Below are positions 7,290 through 13,280 of a stretch of 38,170 bases of DNA, piece after piece. The DNA comes from CAVPLU01 sp964601325 (GTDB taxonomy: Archaea > Thermoproteota > Bathyarchaeia > 40CM-2-53-6), in NCBI GenBank assembly GCA_964601325.1, contig CAZRNA010000010.1, positions 1-38,170 on the forward strand, given 5' to 3'. Position numbers and translations under genes: made by a program. The notes beneath the pieces are model-generated. The model worked only from the letters and a program-made list of their open reading frames with translations. It had not been told where the DNA came from and ran no database searches. Each line of letters begins with the position of its first letter. The first letter of the stretch is position 1.

Positions 7290-8714
7290 ATGGAGGACCT
7301 TATTCAACGCGCAGTCGAAGCTGCTTCTGCGAAGGGAGTTCAGTATGCTGAAGCACGGCTTCACATCGACAGCGGCAGCGGAGTCACGCTAACCAACGGA
7401 AAACCGGAGCCAGTTCAGCTCGCCAAGGCGAAAGGTATCGCAGTCCGCGTGCTCGTTGATGGCGTCCTAGGATTTGCATGCACAAACGACCTGTCCAGAG
7501 AATCTCTGGACGAAACCGTGGAGATAGCGTATAGAACTGCTAAGGCGTCGAAGAGGCTCGTCACTAACCCGGTACGCCTCTCAAAGGAGAAAGCAGAGCA
7601 GGCGAACTGGGAGACGAAAGCGCGAAAACCACTCCTCGACGTTACGATCGAGGAGAAACTGGCGGTCCTAGAGGAGATCGAGAAGAACCTCAGCCTAAGC
7701 GTCGTGAAGGTGGATCTTCCCTCTCGGACGCTCGTATTGATGGATGACATCACCGACCGGTACTTCGCCGACACTGAGGGATCGAAAATTCATGGAGTGG
7801 CTTCGAGGATCGGTTTGCTGTTTGTCTTCACCGCAAGTGAGCCTGGAAAGGGGATAATCCAGAGAATAGGCCAGAAAGGTGAAACAGGCGGATGGGAACG
7901 ACTCGAAGAATGGGATCTCCCAAAATACGTTGCTGAAGAAGCGAAGAGTCTAGGGAAGATACTACGCGAGGCGAAGCAAGCTCCCCGCGGGGAGTTGGAT
8001 CTCGTTCTCGGATCGGAGGTCACCGGTATCGCTTGCCACGAATCGTGTGGACATCCTCAGGAAGCTGACAGGATCCTGGGTCGGGAGGCCGCGCAGGCTG
8101 GGGAATCCTACCTCAAACCTGACATGATCGGCCACCGAATCGGCACCGAAGCCGTCACGGTTGTGGACGACCCTACCGTTCCAAACTCCTACGGCTTCTA
8201 CGAATATGATGAAGAAGGCGTGCGAGCAGGCAGAAGGACGCTAATCAAGAACGGCGTTATCGCAGGATTTCTGCAGAATCGCGAGACTGCTGCAGAGCTT
8301 GGAGTTAGCAGTAACGGTGCAGCCAGGGCCGTGAGCTACGATAGGGAACCAATCATCCGAATGGCAAACACGTTCATGCTTCCAGGCGACTACAGCGACG
8401 ATGAGCTGGTCGAGGACGTGAAGAAGGGTGTCTACATCAATACGTTCATGGAATGGAACATCGACGATAGACGATACAACCAGAGATACGTGGGGCTCGA
8501 AGCATACCTGATCGAAAACGGACGGATCACAAGCGGCGTGAGGAACCCAATTCTGGAGATCACCACGCCTGGATTCTACGGTAGCGTGGACGCTGTCGGA
8601 AAGAGAGTAGAGTACGAGGCAGCTACATGCGGAAAGGGGGAGCCAGAGCAAGGAGCCCCAGTGTGGCACGGCGGGCCACCGATACGCCTGCGGAAGGTCA
8701 GACTAGGAGGTTAA
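7290..8714 (+). CDS. tldD: TldD metalloprotease subunit
   Basis: TldD pairs with TldE (PmbA) to form a zinc protease with a buried active site that degrades unfolded or modified peptides. The 474-residue protein carries the HExxxH zinc motif as HESCGH at about residues 250-255, followed by PQEADRILG as in the family, and a C-terminal region (TPGFYGSVDAVGKRVEYEA) typical of TldD. Length is close to the usual 450-480. The start is ATG, about 40 bases after a TATA-like CTTAAATC near 7247. The stop is followed four bases later by the TldE gene, so the two are co-transcribed and presumably made together. Confidence 0.9.
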   Translation: MEDLIQRAVEAASAKGVQYAEARLHIDSGSGVTLTNGKPEPVQLAKAKGIAVRVLVDGVLGFACTNDLSRESLDETVEIAYRTAKASKRLVTNPVRLSKEKAEQANWETKARKPLLDVTIEEKLAVLEEIEKNLSLSVVKVDLPSRTLVLMDDITDRYFADTEGSKIHGVASRIGLLFVFTASEPGKGIIQRIGQKGETGGWERLEEWDLPKYVAEEAKSLGKILREAKQAPRGELDLVLGSEVTGIACHESCGHPQEADRILGREAAQAGESYLKPDMIGHRIGTEAVTVVDDPTVPNSYGFYEYDEEGVRAGRRTLIKNGVIAGFLQNRETAAELGVSSNGAARAVSYDREPIIRMANTFMLPGDYSDDELVEDVKKGVYINTFMEWNIDDRRYNQRYVGLEAYLIENGRITSGVRNPILEITTPGFYGSVDAVGKRVEYEAATCGKGEPEQGAPVWHGGPPIRLRKVRLGG

Positions 8715-8718
8715 CCAG

Positions 8719-10071
8719 ATGAATCCAGAACAGATCGTTGATCAGGCTGTCGAGTACGGCCAGAAACTTGGAGCAAGAGAAGTAGCCGCAGCCGTAACCC
8801 GTGAAAAACGCAAGATGCTCAAATTCGCGAACAACTCCGTCACGGTCGTGCAGTCATGGGATCAAACGGTTCCGACAGTCTACTTGCTATCAGACCGCAA
8901 GCGGGCGGGAGCCCGTGTGGAGAACCCGAGCATCGATGCATTGAAAGAAGTCATGAAGACGCTGAAGGCCGCGATGGACATCACCAAACCAGGTGAAGTT
9001 GAATCCACTCTTCCCAAAGGACCGTTCAAGTACGACCCTGTTCCGCAGATATTCGATGCTCGAATCCCGAAGATGACCGACGAGCTCGTAGACCTCGCAG
9101 AGCAAGCAATGAAGGCAGCCAGCGCCGAGGGAGCGCGACGATCCTCCGGAGTGCTCGTCACCAGCGAGTGGGAAAGGTATGTGAAGACTTCTGCCGGAGC
9201 GGAAGGGGAAGATAAGGGAACAGATATCAACCTGTCGATACGAGCCTTTGTCGACGACGATTCAAGCGGCCAGGGCAACAGCTGCGCCACTCGACTTGAG
9301 GATTTCAATCCCAAACTCGCAGGAGCGGAAGCGGGGAAGATCGCGAATCAAGCTAAGAACCCGGTCTTCGGAGACGAAGGCAAGTACAGAGTACTGTTCG
9401 GTCCATCCATAATGGCGGAGTTCCTCGACAGAGTCGCAGATTTCGCAACCGCTTACTCCGTTGACCTCGGCCTATCCTTCTTCTCAGACAAGATAGGTCA
9501 GAAGGTTGCTTCCGAGAAGCTCACATTGGTTGACGACCGGCGCATGCCAGGCGGGATCAACTCGTGTTCGCTGGACGAGGAAGGCTATCCGACTCAGCGG
9601 ACGACTATCATCGACCGTGGCACTCTGAAAACGTACCTGCACAGCTCGTACAGCGTCGCCAAGTACGGCGGAGCGCTGACAGGTAGTGCGTTCTATGCGG
9701 GAGGAACGTGGGGCATAGCTCCCGTGGCTCTCAACATCGTCGTCGAGCCTGGAGAGTATAGTCAAGAGAAGCTGTTCGAGCAAGTGGGAGATGGCTTGTA
9801 CCTCACTAACAATTGGTACACGCGGTTCCAGAACTATCAGACAGGCGATTTCTCTTCCATCTGCCGGGATGGCGCGTTCGAGATCAAGAACGGCAAAATC
9901 GCCCGATCAGTGAAAGGACTTCGCATCAGCGACAATATGCCTCGTATAATGCAGTCGATCACCGCGCTTTCGAAGGAGAGAAAATGGATCAGGTGGTGGG
10001 AAGTCCCGATCCCCGTCTACCTGCCTCACATGATCGTTGAGGACGTTGGAATCACGAGAGCCACCAAATAG
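8719..10071 (+). CDS. tldE: TldE/PmbA protease partner subunit
   Basis: The 450-residue protein is the TldE/PmbA partner of TldD. It shares the fold but lacks the HExxxH motif, as expected for the non-catalytic subunit. FSDKIGQKVASEKLTLVDD and the LKTYLHSSYSVAKYGG region are family features. The ATG sits four bases after the TldD stop, with GGAGGT straddling that stop as ribosome-binding site. The end overlaps or abuts the beginning of the glycosyltransferase frame, so the operon may extend further downstream. Confidence 0.9.
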   Translation: MNPEQIVDQAVEYGQKLGAREVAAAVTREKRKMLKFANNSVTVVQSWDQTVPTVYLLSDRKRAGARVENPSIDALKEVMKTLKAAMDITKPGEVESTLPKGPFKYDPVPQIFDARIPKMTDELVDLAEQAMKAASAEGARRSSGVLVTSEWERYVKTSAGAEGEDKGTDINLSIRAFVDDDSSGQGNSCATRLEDFNPKLAGAEAGKIANQAKNPVFGDEGKYRVLFGPSIMAEFLDRVADFATAYSVDLGLSFFSDKIGQKVASEKLTLVDDRRMPGGINSCSLDEEGYPTQRTTIIDRGTLKTYLHSSYSVAKYGGALTGSAFYAGGTWGIAPVALNIVVEPGEYSQEKLFEQVGDGLYLTNNWYTRFQNYQTGDFSSICRDGAFEIKNGKIARSVKGLRISDNMPRIMQSITALSKERKWIRWWEVPIPVYLPHMIVEDVGITRATK

Positions 10072-10108
10072 TCACTCACGTACAGCAGTCCTCGTAGGTA
10101 AATTGACC

Positions 10109-10816
10109 GTGACGAGCGACGATAACTCACGAGTGATGCTAGTCATTCCGACGCTAAACGAAGAAGAAGCTATACGACCACTCGTAGAGGAGGCCTCTCC
10201 GCTGTTTCCCAGAATCGTGATTGTCGATGGCCATAGTTCTGACCGAACCCGGGAGATCGCTCAGTCGCTTGGAGCCACGGTCATTCTACAAGAGTTTGGG
10301 CCTGGGAAGGGCTGTGGAGTCAGAACCGCCATGAAGTTCTTCCTATCCCAAGCTGCCGACATCATGTGCATTATTGATGGTGACGGGACCAATATTCCGA
10401 AGGATCTGGTTCCTCTCATCGATGCTGTGAGGGGTGGGGATGCCGACATCGTCATGGGATCCAGGATGCGGGGAAAGAGGGCCCCTGGGTCAATGAATTG
10501 GATCACGATTGCGTCGAACCGAGTTGTCTCATACTTGCTTTCGGTCAGATATGGAGGAGATTTCACCGATATTCAGACAGGCTACTGGGTCTTCAACAGA
10601 AACGCGATCGAGCGACTGCTCCCTAGCCTACATTCTACACGATTCGAGATTGAACTCGAGATCTTCGCCAAAGCAGGGTCACGCGGACTGGCGCTGAAGG
10701 AACTCCCTGTTGGCTTCCGCAAAAGAGTGGGACGGACAAAGTTCAGTTTTGGCCTAAGAATGAGAAACCTGTACTTTGGATTCAAGTATATTTTGTCCCT
10801 GAGAATCCCTGACTGA
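10109..10816 (+). CDS. Family 2 glycosyltransferase (dolichyl-phosphate sugar synthase-like)
   Basis: The protein has the GT-A fold start VMLVIPTLNEEEAI, the nucleotide-binding VIVDGHSSDRT and a metal motif IIDGDGTN in place of DxD. MGSRMRGKRAPG and DIQTGYWVFNR are typical of dolichyl-phosphate mannose or glucose synthases and related transferases. It probably moves a sugar from a nucleotide donor to a polyprenyl phosphate at the inner membrane face for glycan or S-layer glycosylation. The frame is open from a TTG at 10037 inside TldE; the GTG at 10109 (235 residues) or ATG at 10136 are more likely starts because family homology begins there. No strong membrane anchor follows the catalytic domain. 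Confidence 0.8.
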   Translation: MTSDDNSRVMLVIPTLNEEEAIRPLVEEASPLFPRIVIVDGHSSDRTREIAQSLGATVILQEFGPGKGCGVRTAMKFFLSQAADIMCIIDGDGTNIPKDLVPLIDAVRGGDADIVMGSRMRGKRAPGSMNWITIASNRVVSYLLSVRYGGDFTDIQTGYWVFNRNAIERLLPSLHSTRFEIELEIFAKAGSRGLALKELPVGFRKRVGRTKFSFGLRMRNLYFGFKYILSLRIPD

Positions 10817-10823
10817 CACCACC

Positions 10824-11537
10824 ATGCCGAGCTGGAACCAGAAGATGGGAAAGTCTAGCTCTCAAAGCGGCGCCGCTTTCCGGGAAAGAGGCGCCTCTTT
10901 GGAGGATGTGGTCACGTACGATGCCCCGGACACACTTTCCTGTACCAGTACTTCGTCACGGATTCTCAGACGGCCCTTCTATCGAAGAAATACAGTGTGC
11001 GTGGCAAAGGAGCTCCTGGGCAAAGTTCTCGTGAGAAGACTTGGAGACACCCGGTTGGAGGGGATTATCGTTGAGACGGAGGCATACAGAGGGTACGACG
11101 ACGCGGCCAGCCACGCGTACAGGGGCCCAACCCGGCGAAACCAGGTCATGTTCGGTGAGCCGGGACACGCGTATGTCTACTTCACCTATGGAATGCACTA
11201 CTGTCTGAACGTTACCACGGAACCTGCAGGGCAAGCGGGTGCGGTGCTGATCCGAGCTGTCCAACCGGTTAAGGGCATCGTCGAGATGAAGAAACGACGC
11301 AGAACAGACCACTTGAGGGATCTTTCCAATGGGCCTGCGAAGCTCACGCGAGCATTCGTCGTGGACAAGACGCTGAACGGCCACGACCTCACCTCCGGAG
11401 AAAAGCTGTTCATCATCAAACCTTCCCACGCGGAGCGAGTAAGAGTTTCAGTCACCACCAGAATCGGGATCAGAACAAGCGCGGAGAAGCCTTGGCGCTT
11501 CTTCATCAAGGAGAATCCGTTCGTGTCCAAGCGATAG
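10824..11537 (+). CDS. Alkyladenine / 3-methyladenine DNA glycosylase (AAG/MPG family)
   Basis: AAG-family glycosylases excise 3-methyladenine, hypoxanthine and other alkylated purines. The core begins near residue 50 (RRPFYRRNTVCVAKELLGK) and includes IVETEAYRGYDDAASHAYRG, with the catalytic Glu, and the YVYFTYGMHYCLNV block. NGPAKLTRAF near the end is also typical. From the ATG at 10824 the protein has 237 residues, about 45 more than the core; that extension is Ser-rich and is encoded by two tandem palindromes. The real start may therefore be later, for example GTG 10908, although the GGAGG before it is only two bases away. It follows the glycosyltransferase by seven bases in the same direction. 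Confidence 0.85.
   Translation: MPSWNQKMGKSSSQSGAAFRERGASLEDVVTYDAPDTLSCTSTSSRILRRPFYRRNTVCVAKELLGKVLVRRLGDTRLEGIIVETEAYRGYDDAASHAYRGPTRRNQVMFGEPGHAYVYFTYGMHYCLNVTTEPAGQAGAVLIRAVQPVKGIVEMKKRRRTDHLRDLSNGPAKLTRAFVVDKTLNGHDLTSGEKLFIIKPSHAERVRVSVTTRIGIRTSAEKPWRFFIKENPFVSKR
10864..10900. promoter_or_regulatory. Two tandem perfect 16-bp palindromes, operator-like
   Basis: AAAGCGGCGCCGCTTT (10864-10879) and AAAGAGGCGCCTCTTT (10885-10900) are each perfect palindromes differing at one symmetric position. Their centres lie 21 bp apart, two turns of B-DNA, so two dimers could bind the same face. They lie between the glycosyltransferase stop and the conserved core of the DNA glycosylase, in sequence read as a non-conserved N-terminal extension. 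Confidence 0.6.
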
Positions 11538-11691
11538 CGACTGGTCTGGTACCGTAGGAACCCGCAGGAAAGCTGAGGACAGTTCTTCAGTAACTCTTGC
11601 GTCCGGATGGAGAGAATGATGCGCTCAGTATGGCTTGAGCAGAAGAATCCTCAAATGCCGATTAGTGAAAAGCGGGCATGTGTAGAAGAAG

Positions 11692-12117
11692 TTAGTACTT
11701 CTCGACCTCTCCGTGCACGTGACCTACCTTAAGCAGGGCTAGGTGATGCACCCCTGAGGGCACTCGAAGTTTTCCAGTATTGTGTATCCTTTCGATCCGG
11801 TGGAAGGCCTCTTTGTCAATGTCCTTGTCAAGGGTCAGGGTCCCGCTGTTCTCCAGCTGGAATTGTCCCAGCTCTTCGTGGAGTCCGAGTATGTCTGCCT
11901 TGGAGAGGCTAACGGTTCCTGTGAAGACGAGCTTCTTGGTGTCGAAGACGTTGGGGACTGCCCCGCCCGCCTCGGTCAGGTAGGCTTGCATGGCGTCGTT
12001 CACGATGTCGGCTACGTTCTTGCCTTGCTCCTTGGCTTGTGCTACGATCTTGTTGTAGAGGTTCCTGTCGAGCCCGCGAATGAGGACAGCATTTGTAGAC
12101 AAAGTCAGATTCCCCAC
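11692..12117 (-). CDS. Ribbon-helix-helix DNA-binding protein with unknown C-terminal domain
   Basis: The frame is open to 12477, but the upstream part is the reverse of a zinc-ribbon gene. The GTG at 12117 gives a 141-residue protein that begins at the ribbon-helix-helix domain: strand NAVLIRGLD, then RNLYNKIVAQAKEQG and KNVADIVNDAMQAYL helices (about residues 8-48). The remaining 90 residues (VFTGTVSLSKADI, SGTLTLDKDIDKEAFHRI, TGKLRVPSGVHHLALLKVG) match no family I recognise. RHH proteins act as dimers or higher oligomers on direct or inverted repeats, often controlling their own promoter. The intergenic region carries a tandem 9-bp repeat suited to such binding. TATA-like GATATAC lies about 20 bases upstream of the GTG. 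Confidence 0.6.
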   Translation of the reverse strand: MGNLTLSTNAVLIRGLDRNLYNKIVAQAKEQGKNVADIVNDAMQAYLTEAGGAVPNVFDTKKLVFTGTVSLSKADILGLHEELGQFQLENSGTLTLDKDIDKEAFHRIERIHNTGKLRVPSGVHHLALLKVGHVHGEVEKY

Positions 12118-12144
12118 AAAGGTTATTCCGTATATCTTGTTAAC

Positions 12145-12162
12145 TTGCTTACATTGCTTACA
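12145..12162. repeat. Tandem TTGCTTACA repeat between the RHH and zinc-ribbon genes
   Basis: TTGCTTACA occurs twice head to tail, and GCTTACA recurs at 12199-12205 just after the zinc-ribbon ATG. The array lies between the two divergent starts and next to the TATA box at 12171. Direct repeats of this size are typical binding sites of ribbon-helix-helix repressors, so the RHH product may control both genes. That is inference. Confidence 0.45.
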
Positions 12163-12170
12163 TAAGTAGC

Positions 12171-12178
12171 TTATAAAT
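12171..12178 (+). promoter_or_regulatory. TATA box of the zinc-ribbon gene
   Basis: TTATAAAT lies about 22 bases before the ATG at 12197. With archaeal spacing (TATA about 25 bases before the start site), transcription would begin at or next to the ATG, implying a leaderless transcript. Confidence 0.5.
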
Positions 12179-12196
12179 CTTGTTAAAGGTCTTAAG

Positions 12197-12439
12197 ATGC
12201 TTACACCGTTCACACTAGACAACGCGAAACACCCGCAACAAGTGAAAGGAGAAGAAAACGGATTGATGAACGATCCCACGACTAGACTCCTGATAGAGGA
12301 ATTCCAGGATGTCAAAGAGAGCCCGCTCAAGAAATGTGAGTGGTGCCACCAGCCCCTACCCAACGAACGATACCACCTGCGTATCTGCCCCAAGTGCCGG
12401 AAGGCAACCATTGACGCCTTCCTGAAGGGCGAACTGTAG
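12197..12439 (+). CDS. Small zinc-ribbon protein
   Basis: The 80-residue protein holds one treble-clef or ribbon-type metal site, CEWCHQPLP followed by RICPKCRKA (residues about 47-70), after a short helical stretch TTRLLIEEFQDV. No further domain is present and no family name can be given. It is divergent from the RHH gene and followed by two hairpins and the JAMM protease. The ATG at 12197 fits a leaderless transcript from the TATA box at 12171; an ATG at 12266 is an alternative. A role as a DNA or protein adaptor is possible but unproven. Confidence 0.55.
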   Translation: MLTPFTLDNAKHPQQVKGEENGLMNDPTTRLLIEEFQDVKESPLKKCEWCHQPLPNERYHLRICPKCRKATIDAFLKGEL

Positions 12440-12452
12440 GCACGACATTCTA

Positions 12453-12486
12453 GAGGAGCTCTCGTGCTCCTCGCCAACTCATTGGC
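12453..12486 (+). promoter_or_regulatory. Two adjacent hairpins before the JAMM gene
   Basis: GAGGAGC (12453-12459) and GCTCCTC (12466-12472) form a perfect 7-bp stem with a 6-base loop. Directly after it GCCAA (12473-12477) and TTGGC (12482-12486) form a 5-bp stem with a 4-base loop. They sit 13 bases after the zinc-ribbon stop and 15 bases before the TTG start of the JAMM gene, so they could end the first message or shape the leader of the second. Confidence 0.45.
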
Positions 12487-12501
12487 AAGGTACTCCGTCG
12501 A

Positions 12502-12912
12502 TTGACACTTAAGATATCAGCCGAACACGTTGAGCGGATCTCTTCCCACTCCAAGGAGTCCCAGCCTGTCGAGGCCTGCGGAGTACTGGTTGGTTCACTC
12601 GCTGGTGATGTGCGGGCTGTCACTGAGGTCTGGCCTGCCAGGAATCGACTTTCTTCTGAGTCTTCATACGAGATTGATCCCGAGACGCTCTTTCGTGCCT
12701 TCTCCCATGCAGAACAGAACAAGCTAGAGGTCGTCGGCTTCTATCACAGTCACCCATTCTCGTCGGCAGATGCGTCCGAGACTGACAAGGCACGGGCAAA
12801 CTATCCAGGCCTCTCATACGTGATCTACTCGATCCCGAGAAACGAGATCTTATCATTCTACTTCGACGGAAAGCGACTCGCGCAAGAATCGGTGAGGATA
12901 GCGAGCGACTAG
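12502..12912 (+). CDS. JAMM/MPN+ metalloprotease
   Basis: JAMM proteins are zinc isopeptidases; archaeal members can remove ubiquitin-like SAMP tags. This 136-residue single-domain protein has the full motif: E24 (PVEACGVLVG), then H82 and H84 (YHSHP), S92 and D95 (SETD), matching E ... HxHPx6SxxD. The length equals the bare MPN domain. The start is TTG at 12502, with AAGG 10-13 bases upstream. The zinc-ribbon gene precedes it, separated by two hairpins. A ubiquitin-like substrate gene is not visible in the window. Other possibilities are a sulfur-carrier processing peptidase of the Mec/CysO type. Confidence 0.8.
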   Translation: MTLKISAEHVERISSHSKESQPVEACGVLVGSLAGDVRAVTEVWPARNRLSSESSYEIDPETLFRAFSHAEQNKLEVVGFYHSHPFSSADASETDKARANYPGLSYVIYSIPRNEILSFYFDGKRLAQESVRIASD

Positions 12913-13280
12913 GGCTAGACAGTCCGAGGTCAGTGTCTACGAACTCTCATCGTCCTTCTCATGCGCCTCAAATGCTTCGCTCTCTCAGCGCGTCGGACGC
13001 GCCCGGCGCGTTTGAGATCATCTCGAGTTTCAAAACGAGCGTGCAATTCGAGTGACGGTCGCCGGCGCGGACCCCGTCTGCCATAAAAGACTTTTCTGGA
13101 GACTGTGATGGAGACAGACCGCGTTGTCCGCAAGTCCATCGGACTGAGTGGTGGACCCGTTGACGCGGATGAATAGGGTCGGGCTACCACTAGTACAGGA
13201 TTATATACACAATTGTCGAAAACTATTAAACTCGCACGAAGCGACGCTACGATAGCTTCACACTTCTGGAGCAAGATACC
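12913..13280. other. 368-base intergenic region before nrdJ
   Basis: No convincing gene is present. It contains a GC-rich inverted repeat GCGCGTC-G-GACGCGC (12988-13002), then two TATA-like sites, ATTATATAC (about 13200-13208) and CTATTAAAC (about 13222-13230), either of which could serve the nrdJ start at 13281. No cobalamin riboswitch box (GCCACTG) was seen despite the B12-dependent product. A 138-residue reverse frame across it is Arg-rich and judged spurious. Confidence 0.5.

Noticed and set aside
11607..11732. 41-residue forward frame after the DNA glycosylase
   Set aside because: It has no domain or hydrophobic pattern and overlaps the end of the RHH gene on the other strand.
11782..12165. 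127-residue forward frame opposite the RHH gene
   Set aside because: It is a shadow of the RHH coding strand, and crosses the tandem-repeat promoter region.
13104..13176. C/D-box small RNA
   Set aside because: GTGATGG and CTGA occur in order, but the C box is imperfect and no final D box follows at the right distance.
12913..13280. Cobalamin riboswitch before the B12-dependent reductase
   Set aside because: No GCCACTG box or other conserved cobalamin-riboswitch core was found.
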